NCBI GenBank assembly: GCA_964609465.1
Contig: CAZSSQ010000040.1
Coordinates: 1 to 18,233, forward strand
Source of the DNA: CAVSBT01 sp964609465
Lineage (GTDB): Bacteria > Chloroflexota > Dehalococcoidia > DSTF01 > JALHUB01
Direction: 5' to 3'
DNA length: 18,233 nt
Shown: in pieces, positions 1 through 7,588 of the stretch
Layout: each line of letters starts with the position of its first letter
How positions within the stretch are numbered: position 1 is the stretch's first letter
Translations under genes and position numbers: made by a program
Notes under the pieces: model-generated
Databases searched by the model: none
What the model was told of the DNA's origin: nothing
Seen by the model: only the letters and a program-made list of their open reading frames with translations

Positions 1-48
1 GCGCTGGACATGAGCCTGGAGGTGGTGGAGGAGAAGGCAAGCCTCTAG
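1..48 (+). CDS. 3' end of an unidentified gene (partial)
   Basis: Frame 1 is open from the window edge to a TAG at 46-48 and encodes ALDMSLEVVEEKASL. The acidic, helix-prone tail is compatible with a real C-terminus. It is followed by two palindromes, as expected at a gene end. Fifteen residues are too few to assign a family, and a chance open frame cannot be excluded. Confidence 0.4.
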   Translation, partial: ALDMSLEVVEEKASL

Positions 49-95
49 GGGCCACCCTACGGCCTTCGCCGAGATAACTTGTGGTTGGTCCGCGT

Positions 96-155
96 CTGTA
101 GGCGGGGGTCTTCAGACCCCCGCCAATCTGTCGGGGTCTCAAGACCCCGACCTAC
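96..155. repeat. Tandem pair of perfect intergenic palindromes
   Basis: The first unit is GGCGGGGGTC (101-110), loop TTCA, then GACCCCCGCC (115-124), a perfect 10-bp stem. The second is GTCGGGGTC (130-138), loop TCAA, then GACCCCGAC (143-151), a perfect 9-bp stem. The units share the GGGGTC/GACCCC core, and outer GTAGG (98-102) and CCTAC (151-155) are complementary. They lie between two converging genes, so they could act as a bidirectional terminator. The near-identical units look more like a dispersed REP-type element. No T-tract follows on either strand. Confidence 0.7.
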
Positions 156-194
156 GAAGATCGACGCCGTGAAGATGTTCTGTTGATGGCCGTC

Positions 195-214
195 AGCTCG
201 GCCCAGCCGGAGCT
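195..214 (-). terminator. Weak stem-loop after the L,D-transpeptidase
   Basis: AGCTC (195-199) and GAGCT (210-214) flank GGC-CCA-GCC, giving an 8-bp stem with one bulged G. It lies 10 nt beyond the stop of the minus-strand gene. There is no U-run, so its role as a terminator is only a possibility. Confidence 0.3.
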
Positions 215-224
215 ATCCCCCGCC

Positions 225-1001
225 TCAGTAATGCACCACCACCCGCGTGCCGGTGGTAGCGAAGTCCCAGAAGAACTTGGCGTCGTCGTAGCGCATGCCG
301 ACGCAGCCGTGGCTGGAGGGCACGTTGCCGAAGTAGCTGTCGGCGCGCCAGTAGTTGTAGTGGAGGGCGATACCGCCCACGAAGTATTGGGTGAAGTATA
401 CGTTCTCCAGGTAGTAGCCCCAGGGGTCATCGCGCGGAATGCCGATGGTTAGGGAATCCATCGTCTCATCCTCGATCCGCACGTAGATGCGGAAGTCACC
501 GGTGGGCGTTTCCCAGCCGGGCACACCCGTCGTCACCCTCGCGACGTACACGGGCTCCGCGCCCACGAAGGCTGTGGCCCGCTGAGTCGTCAGGTTGACG
601 GCGATCCAGCGTTCGTCGGGCCCAAAGCTCACCCCCTCCGGCGGCTGGGCGGCAGCCAGATCCCGAGCGTAGGCCTCAGCGGCGGCCTGACGGCGGGCCT
701 CCTCCTCCGCCCTGGCCTGCTCCGCCTCCTGACGAGCTATCTCCTTGAGGAAGACGGCAGTCTGGACCTGGATGTACGCCCGTTTGCAGACTTGGACAGC
801 AGCGCCCAGGGATTTGGCCAGAGCATACTCCTCAGGGATGATGGGGTCAGCGGCCACGTCGGACGAAGGAAGGGGAGCGGCATCCGGGGAAGCGCCAGTC
901 GATAGGGCCCCTCGTGACCAGGGGGACAGGGCAGCGAAAGCCAGCAGGGCTCCACCCAGGAACGAAGCTGCCACCAAACGCAACGCCCGTGGGGTCGCCA
1001 T
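225..1001 (-). CDS. Secreted L,D-transpeptidase (YkuD domain)
   Basis: This 258-residue protein is predicted to act outside the membrane and form 3-3 peptidoglycan cross-links, or attach proteins to peptidoglycan, by a cysteine transpeptidase mechanism. Residues 7-28 form a signal/anchor helix. Residues 82-118 are a charged, Ala/Glu/Arg-rich stretch likely to be a coiled coil. The YkuD domain covers about 128-258. Its catalytic signature is visible: His214, then 15 residues, then SHGC with Cys233 as nucleophile. The residues after the Cys are VGM, where many members have an Asn or Arg. The ATG at 1001 has a GGGAAGG SD site six bases upstream and begins the signal peptide, which supports the start. 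Other substrates for the domain are possible. The family is certain; the cell-wall role is inferred. Confidence 0.9.
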   Translation of the reverse strand: MATPRALRLVAASFLGGALLAFAALSPWSRGALSTGASPDAAPLPSSDVAADPIIPEEYALAKSLGAAVQVCKRAYIQVQTAVFLKEIARQEAEQARAEEEARRQAAAEAYARDLAAAQPPEGVSFGPDERWIAVNLTTQRATAFVGAEPVYVARVTTGVPGWETPTGDFRIYVRIEDETMDSLTIGIPRDDPWGYYLENVYFTQYFVGGIALHYNYWRADSYFGNVPSSHGCVGMRYDDAKFFWDFATTGTRVVVHY

Positions 1002-1039
1002 GAGCCTTCCCTGCTGGCGGCTAGACCAGCGTTTGACCT

Positions 1040-1069
1040 AGTTTACGGCCAGTGCAGGCGGGCTGTCGA
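1040..1069 (-). promoter_or_regulatory. Probable sigma70-type promoter for the L,D-transpeptidase
   Basis: Read on the minus strand, TCGACA (1064-1069) is followed after 18 bases by TAAACT (1040-1045), about 40 bases upstream of the ATG. The same -10 word, preceded by CG, occurs upstream of fmdB. Confidence 0.5.
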
Positions 1070-1108
1070 GAGGAAGTTGCGGGCACCATCTTTCGCAATG
1101 AGAAGGCC

Positions 1109-1120
1109 AGCCTTTAGGCT
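1109..1120 (-). terminator. Short hairpin downstream of dtd
   Basis: AGCCT-TT-AGGCT forms a 5-bp stem 36 bases beyond the dtd stop. On the minus strand it is followed by a C/T-rich stretch. The stem is too short for a confident terminator call. Confidence 0.25.
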
Positions 1121-1156
1121 AGCGACGCGAGGGCTGCTGCGGGCTAGAGTCGGCGG

Positions 1157-1621
1157 CTAGGCGCGCCGGGGGCGGTCCAGATCGGCGGTGTCCAGGAGTA
1201 TAGTCACCGGGCCATCGTTGTGGATCTCCACCAGCATGTGGGCGCCGAAGCGGCCGGTCGCTACCGGCACGCCCATCTCCTTTAGAACGGACACATACCG
1301 CTCCACCAGCGACTCCGCCTCCTCGGGTGGAGCCGCCGCCATGAAGTCGGGGCGGCGGCCGCGGCGCGTATCGGCCAGGAGGGTGAACTGGCTCACGACC
1401 AGGGCTTCGCCGCCGATGTCCAGCAGGGACAGATTGAACCGGCCGGCGGCATCAGGGAAGATGCGCAGCTCGGCCGTCTTGCGGGCCAGCCTCTCGGCGT
1501 CCTCGGCGACATCACCGCGGGCCGCTCCCAGCAGGACCGCCAGTCCGCGCCCGATGGCACCCACCGCCTCCCCTTCCACGGAGACGGAAGCTTGGGTCAC
1601 GCGCTGAAGGAGGGCCTTCAA
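1157..1621 (-). CDS. dtd: D-aminoacyl-tRNA deacylase (DTD)
   Basis: This cytoplasmic 154-residue enzyme hydrolyses the ester bond of D-aminoacyl-tRNAs (D-Tyr and others, also mischarged Gly-tRNAAla), keeping D-amino acids out of protein. Both family signatures are present: SQFTL at 77-81 and the C-terminal NDGPVT at 135-140, which form the cross-subunit active site of the dimer. The length is close to the usual size of about 145-150. The start is a TTG at 1621. It gives the family's characteristic N-terminus MKALLQRV, and no ATG lies nearby. It begins nine bases after the fmdB stop without a clear SD site, which suggests translational coupling to fmdB in a two-gene operon. Confidence 0.95.
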   Translation of the reverse strand: MKALLQRVTQASVSVEGEAVGAIGRGLAVLLGAARGDVAEDAERLARKTAELRIFPDAAGRFNLSLLDIGGEALVVSQFTLLADTRRGRRPDFMAAAPPEEAESLVERYVSVLKEMGVPVATGRFGAHMLVEIHNDGPVTILLDTADLDRPRRA

Positions 1622-1630
1622 GAGATGATT

Positions 1631-1897
1631 CTAGCTGGCAGCCAGGGCCTCTGAGTCTTTGCCCTCGGACGATGAGGGCTCGGCGGCCTTTTCGTCGCTG
1701 CCGTCAGACCCGAAGCGGGTGGGCCTGTGGTCCGTACTGTAGAACCCGCTGCCCTTGAATACTATCGGGGGCGAGTGCAGAACACGCCGAGCGCTGCCAC
1801 CGCAGTGGGGGCAGACCTGAAGCGAGGGCGCCTCGAAGCCCTCCCTCCTCTCGTAGCGATGTCCGCACTCTCCACAACGGTATTCATATATGGGCAA
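1631..1897 (-). CDS. FmdB-family zinc-ribbon protein
   Basis: This small protein (88 residues) has the FmdB/CxxC_CxxC_SSSS zinc ribbon at its N-terminus: Cys8/Cys11 and Cys29/Cys32 would bind one zinc. The family phrase GSGFYSTD lies near residues 49-56, followed by an acidic, Ser-rich disordered tail. The name comes from a putative regulator of formamidase/amidase operons; the general role of the family is unknown. The start is TTG at 1897, giving the family's near-invariant opening MPIYEY. A perfect GGAGGT lies eight bases upstream, so the TTG call is strong. It leads the fmdB-dtd operon. With the Liv-type importer next door an amide link is tempting, but only guilt by association supports it. 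Confidence 0.88.
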   Translation of the reverse strand: MPIYEYRCGECGHRYERREGFEAPSLQVCPHCGGSARRVLHSPPIVFKGSGFYSTDHRPTRFGSDGSDEKAAEPSSSEGKDSEALAAS

Positions 1898-1929
1898 GTT
1901 CGATACCTCCAGGGGCTTTGACTGCTATT

Positions 1930-1959
1930 AGTTTACGGGTGCGAGAAGCTTTCGATCAA
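1930..1959 (-). promoter_or_regulatory. Probable sigma70-type promoter for fmdB-dtd
   Basis: On the minus strand TTGATC (1954-1959) is followed after an 18-base spacer by TAAACT (1930-1935). It ends 32 bases upstream of the TTG start. Spacing and -10 match the L,D-transpeptidase promoter. Confidence 0.6.
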
Positions 1960-2057
1960 GGTCCCCGCGGCTCATCCCTCGTGGTGGAGCACAGGCCCCT
2001 TCCGGTCCTCAGGCAACGCACACAGCCAGCACGACACTACCCACGAGACGACATAGC

Positions 2058-2086
2058 TTGACGGCGTTGGAGGTTGGACGTAGAAT
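2058..2086 (+). promoter_or_regulatory. Strong sigma70-type promoter for livK
   Basis: TTGACG (2058-2063), a 17-base spacer and TAGAAT (2081-2086) give ten of twelve consensus matches with ideal spacing. Transcription would start near 2093, leaving a leader of about 85 bases. Two SD-like blocks, AAGGAGG (2155-2161) and GGAGG (2165-2169), precede the ATG. The gene therefore looks built for high expression, as expected of a binding protein needed in excess over its permease. Confidence 0.75.
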
Positions 2087-2177
2087 CCCGTAGGCATGCC
2101 ACTCAGGAGATTCCGCCCCGGCGATGCCTCAGGGATAAGAGGGCGACTCACTTCAAGGAGGAAAGGAGGACCTGACC

Positions 2178-3539
2178 ATGGGTAGAAAACCCGGCGATAG
2201 TCCCCTTGGGACTAGGAGGCGCTGGTGGAGCCTGTGGCTCCTAGCTGCCGCGCTCGCCGCTCTGGCGATCCTGGCGGTAGCCTGCGGGGAGGAGGAGGAG
2301 AAGGAGGCGACCCCTACCGTCGCCAAGACAGCGGTCGCGGTCACGCCATCAGCGGGGGGTCCCCTGAAGATCGGTCTGCTCTTGTCTTTCACCGGTGACC
2401 TATCCGACTTCGGCCCGCCGCACGAGAACGCGGCACGGCTGGCAGTGAAGGAGATCAACGCCGCTGGTGGGGTACTGGGCGAGCCCATCGAGGTTGTGAA
2501 GGGCGACGACGCCACTGACCCGTCGCAGGGGGTGTCGGAGGCGACGCGCCTCATCAACGTCGAGCACGTGCAAGTCATCCTGGGAGCGCTGGCCAGCGGC
2601 GTGACGCTGCCGGTGGCGGAGTCGGTGACAGGGCCGAACCATATCCTGCAGATCTCGGAGGCCTCGACGTCTCCGGCGCTGACCGACGCCAACGACAACG
2701 ACTACCTGTTCCGGACGACCATCTCCGATGCCGCCCAGGGCGTTGTCCTGGCAAAGCTAGCGACGGACAGCGGCCTGAAGAGCGTCTGTACGATGTACAT
2801 CAACAACGCCTACGGCCAGGGCCTCTCGGAGATCTTCGCCGATAACTTCGAGGCGGAGGGCGGCACCGTAACGGCACAGGTCCCGCACGAGTCCGAGCAG
2901 GCCACCTACGCGTCGGAGCTGGACCAGTGCACCTCCGACAACCCGGAGGCACTGGCGGCTCTCGCCTACCCGGAGAGCGGGCGCGTGTTCCTGAGAGAAG
3001 CGGTGGAAGCCGGCGAGGTGAAGACGTTCCTGTTCTGTGACGGCACCAAGTCCGTCGACATGTTCGCGGACCTGGGCTGGTCGACATTTGACGGCATGAA
3101 GGGCTCGGCCCCGAGCTCTCTGGACGTTGCGGCCGGCACGGCCTTTGAGGATGCGTACACGGCCGAGTATGGCTCGACGCCGCCGCTGCCGTTCATGCGG
3201 GAGATCTACGACGCCGTGTACCTGGTGGCCCTGGCGGCGGAGAAGGCCGGCTCCACTGACCCGACGGCCATCCGCGATGCCCTCCGGGACGTAGCCAACG
3301 CGCCGGGCGAGACGGTCGATCCGGGCACTGACGGCTACAAGGCCGCGCTGACGCTCATAGCTGACGGCAAGGACATAAACTACGAGGGCGCCGCTGGCCC
3401 GGTGGACCTTGACGCCAACGGCGACGTCCTGATCGGGGCCATCGAGACCTGGCACGTAGACGCCGCCACCGAGGATCTGGTGACAGACGAGGTGTTCAAG
3501 GTCGACCTGGAGACCGGCGAGGTCACCAAAGTAGAATAG
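2178..3539 (+). CDS. livK: Branched-chain amino acid/amide ABC transporter, substrate-binding lipoprotein
   Basis: This 453-residue extracytoplasmic receptor delivers its ligand to the LivHM channel. Basic residues (RRR at 13-15) precede a hydrophobic stretch ending in the lipobox LAVAC. Cys36 would be lipidated and anchor the protein, as expected in a cell without a conventional periplasm. An acidic/Thr-rich linker follows. The type-1 periplasmic-binding fold starts at about residue 62 (LKIGLLLSFTGDLSDFG) and contains the typical EINAAGGVLG and INNAYGQG segments. Three Cys in the mature domain (SVCTMY, DQCTSD, LFCDG) could form a disulfide. The ligand cannot be read from sequence: Leu/Ile/Val, amides, urea or other small polar solutes all use this family. 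The gene has its own promoter and faces the liv permease operon tail to tail. Confidence 0.9.
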   Translation: MGRKPGDSPLGTRRRWWSLWLLAAALAALAILAVACGEEEEKEATPTVAKTAVAVTPSAGGPLKIGLLLSFTGDLSDFGPPHENAARLAVKEINAAGGVLGEPIEVVKGDDATDPSQGVSEATRLINVEHVQVILGALASGVTLPVAESVTGPNHILQISEASTSPALTDANDNDYLFRTTISDAAQGVVLAKLATDSGLKSVCTMYINNAYGQGLSEIFADNFEAEGGTVTAQVPHESEQATYASELDQCTSDNPEALAALAYPESGRVFLREAVEAGEVKTFLFCDGTKSVDMFADLGWSTFDGMKGSAPSSLDVAAGTAFEDAYTAEYGSTPPLPFMREIYDAVYLVALAAEKAGSTDPTAIRDALRDVANAPGETVDPGTDGYKAALTLIADGKDINYEGAAGPVDLDANGDVLIGAIETWHVDAATEDLVTDEVFKVDLETGEVTKVE

Positions 3540-3587
3540 GTAGCGCAGGACCTCGGCCCGAGCGCAAGGCCGAAAGAAAGCACCTAT

Positions 3588-3615
3588 CCGGGGGCCTCCC
3601 GAAAGAGGCCCCCGG
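3588..3615. terminator. Hairpin between converging livK and livM
   Basis: CCGGGGGCCTC (3588-3598), loop CCGAAA, and GAGGCCCCCGG (3605-3615) form a perfect 11-bp GC-rich stem. It lies 48 bases past the livK stop and 18 bases past the livM stop on the other strand. There is no long T-run, but position and stability fit a bidirectional terminator. Confidence 0.75.
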
Positions 3616-3633
3616 CGCTTCTGCGCTGGCCCT

Positions 3634-4863
3634 TCAGTCGGGAGGCGATTCGGCTTGCTCGGCCGGCACCGGCTGCGCGCCGCGCAGGCGCTTGGCATGG
3701 CGCTCCACCCAGATGGAGACCCGCCGCTCCTCCGGCAGCAAGCCCTGTGGTCGCAGGAGCAGGACAACGACGATCAGAGTGCCCAGCACAAAGTCGCGAA
3801 TGAAGAAGATGCGGCTCTGGACAGCGTCTGGTAACGCAAATCCCAGGGGGCCGGGGTGCTCGGGAGTATAGCCCTGGAGCTGGAGGGTGATGGTCCAGAA
3901 GCCCCAGACCACGTAGGCGCCCAGGATGGCCCCCTTGTTGTTGCCGCTGCCCCCCACCATGAGCATGGCCCAGAAGATGAACGTGCCAAAGAAATGGGTA
4001 AACGTGTCCGGTGATATCGCCGCGTTGGCGTAGGCATAGATGGCGCCGCCGATGCCCATGATCATGGCGCCCACCACGAACCCCTGAGACTTGAAGGCGA
4101 AGACGTTCTTGCCACTGGCGGCCGTGGTCAGTTCGTCCTCACGCAAGGCGCGAAGGACGCGCCCCCAGGGCGAACGGATCCCCCGTTCGATGGCCACATA
4201 CACGAGGACGAGGGTAGCTACTGCGATGGCCAGCATGACGAACTTGTAGTCGCCGGTGCTGACGAGTTCGCCCAGGGGGCGAGGGATACCCGTCAGGCCA
4301 CGGGTACCGTTCACCAGCCCCCGCTCCTCGATGGTGACACGCCGCAGGAACTCGGCGACGCCAATGGTGGCGATGGCCAGGTAGTCCTCGCGCAGGCGCA
4401 GAGTGGGGATGGAGAGGAGGAAGGCGAGCAGCCCGGCGAAGACGGCAGCGCCCGCGATCCCAAACAGGAAGGGCAGCCACTGCTCGCTATCCAGCACCGG
4501 TATGAAGTCCAGCTTGTCGCCGAAGCCCCCCACGTAGCGAACGTATTCCGTGCTGGCCGGAGGCTTGGTGATGATGGCCGCCGCGTTGGCGCCCACCAGG
4601 AAGAAGGCCATGACACCGAAGTTGAAGACGCCGGTGTAGCCCCACTGAACGTTGAGCCCCAGGGTGAAGATACCGTAGATGGCCACAAAGGTGGCGAAGA
4701 ACGTGAGGAAGCTGATGACGCCGCCCACGTCCCAGTTTGAGCGTTCCGCCGGCATGAGGACCACGGCCGCGGTGATGGCCAGGACGGTGAGGGGCGTGAT
4801 CAGCCGCTCGCCTTTGATCTGCCCCTTGAGGCCGCCTCCACCAAGCACCGCGGGCAGCTTCAT
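3634..4863 (-). CDS. livM: Liv-type ABC transporter permease LivM
   Basis: This inner-membrane half-channel pairs with LivH. From the ATG it has 409 residues and a long series of hydrophobic helices. It carries the LivM hallmarks: the helix with GLNVQWGYTGVFNFG near residue 70, the EDELTTAASGKN cytoplasmic coupling loop that contacts the ATPase, and the late MVGGSGNNKGAILGA segment. An insertion of about 35 residues after the fourth helix looks like an outside loop. The start is ambiguous: GTG at 4866 and ATG at 4863 are adjacent (GTGATG). Both overlap the livH stop, by 4 or 1 bases, so translation is coupled either way. I use the ATG; a GGAG lies upstream. This is the last gene of livG-F-H-M. 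Confidence 0.93.
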   Translation of the reverse strand: MKLPAVLGGGGLKGQIKGERLITPLTVLAITAAVVLMPAERSNWDVGGVISFLTFFATFVAIYGIFTLGLNVQWGYTGVFNFGVMAFFLVGANAAAIITKPPASTEYVRYVGGFGDKLDFIPVLDSEQWLPFLFGIAGAAVFAGLLAFLLSIPTLRLREDYLAIATIGVAEFLRRVTIEERGLVNGTRGLTGIPRPLGELVSTGDYKFVMLAIAVATLVLVYVAIERGIRSPWGRVLRALREDELTTAASGKNVFAFKSQGFVVGAMIMGIGGAIYAYANAAISPDTFTHFFGTFIFWAMLMVGGSGNNKGAILGAYVVWGFWTITLQLQGYTPEHPGPLGFALPDAVQSRIFFIRDFVLGTLIVVVLLLRPQGLLPEERRVSIWVERHAKRLRGAQPVPAEQAESPPD

Positions 4864-5942
4864 CACGTCTTCGCTCCGAACAGGCCGCGAGGCCGCAGCA
4901 ACAGCATCAGGATGAGGATGACAAAGGCCACTGAGAACTTGTAGCCAGGGCTGATAAAGCCCAAAGTAACGGCCACCTCCTCTGTGATGCCCACCACCAT
5001 CGCCCCCACGAAGGCTCCCTGCGGACTACCGATGCCTCCGAGAATGGTGGAGGCAAAGAGCGGCAGAAGAAGGACAAACCCCAGCTCCGGCTTCAGTTGG
5101 GCCTGGAGGGCGAGCATCACCCCAGCAATCCCCACCAGGCCGCCGCCGATCACCCACGTCCAGATGATGATCCGGTCGGTGTTGATGCCGGAGACCAGGG
5201 CCAGTTCCGGATTGTCGGCCATGGCCCGCATAGCTTTGCCCAGCCTGGTGCGGAAGAGGATCACGTAAGTCAAGGCGGACAGCACCAGGGCGGCCCAGAA
5301 GATGAAGATCTGATCGCTCAGTATCCGAATGCCGAAGGGAAGGCTGGTGGTGGGGCGGATGCCCGGCACGTAGAAACGGCCAAAGGACGACCAAAAGATG
5401 AGGATGAGGCTGCGCATGGCTATGGCGACACCCAGGGAGGCGATGGCGAAGATGACGATTCCGCTGCCGCGGCGCCGAAGGGGCCGGTAGATCAGCCGGT
5501 CCAGCACGATGAACACCACCACCATGACGGCGGCGGCAATTGCCATGGCGATAAGGAGACCGTACCCAAAGGAGAAGTTGAGGATGGGCTTGGTGGCTCC
5601 GGGGAGGTCACTCAGGGTCCAGGGCAGGACCTGAGTATCGGTCCTCTCCCCAACCATGACCCCGGTGAGGGCGAAGAAGGCGATGTAGGCGGCCAGCATC
5701 ATGGCGTCGCCGTGGGCGAAGTGAGCGAACTTGAGGATGCCGTAGATGAGCGTAAGGCCTATGGCGCCCAGGGCAAGGACGCTGCCAGTGACCACCCCGA
5801 TGACGAAGGCGTCGGTCCTGCCAATGAAGGCCCAGAGGCCCAGGCCCAGGAAGAGGAGGGGAAGGCCGGGGCCGGTAAGGAACTGCCCAACGAGCTGCTG
5901 ATAATCACGGAGCCGGCCGTAGGCGGTTGCAGTAGCAGCCAT
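4863..5942 (-). CDS. livH: Liv-type ABC transporter permease LivH
   Basis: This is the second membrane half-channel of the importer (359 residues). The family signature GLTLIYGILKFAHFAHGD is at 62-79. The cytoplasmic coupling segment RAMADNPELALVSGIN and the glycine-rich stretch GGGLVGIAGV follow, and the late FASTILGGIGSPQGAFVGA segment is also typical of LivH. At least eight membrane segments are visible. A loop of about 30 residues between the early helices is longer than in the E. coli protein. The ATG at 5942 follows the livF stop by three bases, so the two are tightly coupled. The stop overlaps the livM start. Confidence 0.95.
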   Translation of the reverse strand: MAATATAYGRLRDYQQLVGQFLTGPGLPLLFLGLGLWAFIGRTDAFVIGVVTGSVLALGAIGLTLIYGILKFAHFAHGDAMMLAAYIAFFALTGVMVGERTDTQVLPWTLSDLPGATKPILNFSFGYGLLIAMAIAAAVMVVVFIVLDRLIYRPLRRRGSGIVIFAIASLGVAIAMRSLILIFWSSFGRFYVPGIRPTTSLPFGIRILSDQIFIFWAALVLSALTYVILFRTRLGKAMRAMADNPELALVSGINTDRIIIWTWVIGGGLVGIAGVMLALQAQLKPELGFVLLLPLFASTILGGIGSPQGAFVGAMVVGITEEVAVTLGFISPGYKFSVAFVILILMLLLRPRGLFGAKT

Positions 5943-5945
5943 GCG

Positions 5946-6644
5946 TCAGGCGCCCAGGTAGAGTTTGCCCACTTCTTCGCTGGCCAGCAGTTCCGGGCCC
6001 GTACCTTCCAGGCGGTTGTAGCCACCGGCGAGGACATATGCCCGGTGGCAGACACTCAGGGCCTCTTTGGCGTTCTGCTCTACTATCAGGATCGCGACCC
6101 CGGTCTGGTTTATGTTGTGAATCTTGGCGAAGATGTCCTCCACCATCTTGGGGGCCAGGCTAGCGGTGGGCTCGTCGAGCAGGAGGACCTTGGGGTCCAG
6201 CATGAGGGCGCGAGCCAGGGCCAACATCTGCCGCTGCCCGCCGGAAAGCTTCCCCGCCCTTACCTGCGGCCTCTGCGCTAGGTCAGGGAAGAGCCCGTAG
6301 ATCTCGTCGAGGCGCTGTCGGCAGCCGTCCCTGCGGATAAAGGCCCCCATCTCCAGATTCTCCTGGATAGACAGGGATGGGAAGACGTTCTCCGACTGCG
6401 GCACGTAGCACATCCCTTTGCGGACGATCCGCTCGGGAGGCATGCCGGTAATGTCTTCGTCCTCGAGGTGCACGGTGCCCGATCCTATCTTCAGGAGGCC
6501 AAAGACAGCCTTCATGAAGGTAGACTTGCCCGCTCCGTTGGGGCCGATGATGGCTACGATCTCGCCCCTGTCCAGCCGTAGGGAGACCCCATGGAGGATC
6601 TCCACCTCGCCGTATCCAGACACCAGCTCCGACGCCTCGAGCAT
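5946..6644 (-). CDS. livF: Liv-type ABC transporter ATP-binding protein LivF
   Basis: This is one of the two cytoplasmic ATPases that drive the importer (232 residues). Walker A GPNGAGKS is at 34-41, the Q-loop at VPQSENVF, the ABC signature LSGGQ at 133-137, Walker B VLLLDEPT at 153-160, and the switch region IVEQNAKEAL. The open frame extends upstream into livG, but the family N-terminus is MLEAS at ATG 6644, five bases past the livG stop. A GTG at 6653 is an alternative: it adds three residues, overlaps the livG stop as GTGA, and has the better-spaced GGGGAG SD site. Either way it is coupled to livG. Confidence 0.94.
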   Translation of the reverse strand: MLEASELVSGYGEVEILHGVSLRLDRGEIVAIIGPNGAGKSTFMKAVFGLLKIGSGTVHLEDEDITGMPPERIVRKGMCYVPQSENVFPSLSIQENLEMGAFIRRDGCRQRLDEIYGLFPDLAQRPQVRAGKLSGGQRQMLALARALMLDPKVLLLDEPTASLAPKMVEDIFAKIHNINQTGVAILIVEQNAKEALSVCHRAYVLAGGYNRLEGTGPELLASEEVGKLYLGA

Positions 6645-6649
6645 AGTCG

Positions 6650-7420
6650 TCACCGGTATTGACTCCCCAAGTAGGCCTCCAAGACCCGCTCGTCGCTCTT
6701 GACCTCCTCGGGCGGCCCTTCGGCGAGCTTCTCCCCATTGCTCATGACGATGATCGGGTTGCAGAGTCGTGTCACCAAGTCCATGTCGTGCTCGATGAGG
6801 AAGAAGGTGATCCCCTTCCCATGGCAAAGCTGCTCAATGTTGTGCACCAGCTTCCTCATCAGGGTAGGGTTCACGCCCGCCCCCGGCTCGTCGAGGAGGA
6901 TCATCTCCGGGTCGGCCATCAGAGTGCGCGCCAGCTCCAGCAGCTTCTTCTGACCGGAGGAGACGTTGGCGGCGTACTCATCCCGCAGGTGCCAGAGGTC
7001 CACGAACTCCAGGATGTCGAGGGCCTTGTCGCGGATCTCCCGCTCCTGCCGAGCCACCAGGAAGGGGAAGAACAAGGGGTTCCAGAGCTTCTCGCCCCTC
7101 TGTTCGGCCGGGACCAGCATCAGGTTCTCCAGCACCGTCATCTGCTTCAGCTCCCGCGGGATCTGGAACGTCCGCACGATGCCCCGGCGGAAGATCCGGT
7201 GAGGTGGGAGCCCGTCGATGCGCTCGTCCTTGAAGGCGATGCGGCCAGAGGTGGGCCTGAGGAAGCCGGTGATGAGGTTGAACAGGGTGGTCTTACCAGC
7301 ACCGTTGGGCCCGATGAGCCCGGTGATCGTGCCCGGCTGCACCTGGAGAGAGCAGTCGTTTACTGCTCGTACCCCGTCGAAGCTCTTGACCACCCGCTCT
7401 ACTTCCAGCAGGGGACTCAT
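6650..7420 (-). CDS. livG: Liv-type ABC transporter ATP-binding protein LivG
   Basis: This is the partner ATPase of LivF (256 residues) and the first gene of the permease operon. Walker A GPNGAGKT is at 37-44, Walker B MILLDEP at 173-179, and His211 is the switch histidine. The ABC signature reads VSSGQ (153-157) rather than LSGGQ; LivG proteins often deviate here (for example LSYGQ or LPYGQ), and the second Gly and Gln are kept. The family phrases VRTFQIPRELKQMTVLENL and DEPGAGVNP are present. The ATG at 7420 has only a weak SD. Substrate specificity lies in LivK, not here. Confidence 0.95.
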   Translation of the reverse strand: MSPLLEVERVVKSFDGVRAVNDCSLQVQPGTITGLIGPNGAGKTTLFNLITGFLRPTSGRIAFKDERIDGLPPHRIFRRGIVRTFQIPRELKQMTVLENLMLVPAEQRGEKLWNPLFFPFLVARQEREIRDKALDILEFVDLWHLRDEYAANVSSGQKKLLELARTLMADPEMILLDEPGAGVNPTLMRKLVHNIEQLCHGKGITFFLIEHDMDLVTRLCNPIIVMSNGEKLAEGPPEEVKSDERVLEAYLGSQYR

Positions 7421-7478
7421 GACGATACCTGTCTGCGTCCACGGCGGGGTCCATTCGCTGGGGATGGACTCGTTACAA

Positions 7479-7484
7479 ACTATA
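7479..7484 (-). promoter_or_regulatory. Possible -10 element for the livGFHM operon
   Basis: On the minus strand TATAGT preceded by TTG lies about 58 bases upstream of livG, inside the 168-base divergent gap. No matching -35 hexamer is visible at 16-18 bases, so this is a weak call. I saw no clear promoter for the divergent + strand gene. Confidence 0.3.
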
Positions 7485-7588
7485 CAAGATGCTTGTGCCC
7501 CGCGCTATCCCGGCCGGCGGCACTGCGGCCGTTGCCCCATGCTTCCGGCGTCTGCTAGCATTAGACGCTCTCCCTGTGGGGGCAGGGC

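Noticed and set aside
150..157. Signs of integration (att site, direct repeats) near the palindromes
   Set aside because: No tRNA, integrase or flanking direct repeat is visible. The surrounding genes look like ordinary core genes.
2757..3767. 336-codon minus-strand frame under livK
   Set aside because: Arg/Gly/Val-rich translation opposite a clear binding protein, crossing the terminator hairpin. No domain is visible.
5097..6281. Long + strand open frame of 394 codons across livH and livF
   Set aside because: It is antisense to two well-supported genes. Its product is Gly/Asp/Glu/His-rich with no family features, a typical shadow of GC-rich codon use.
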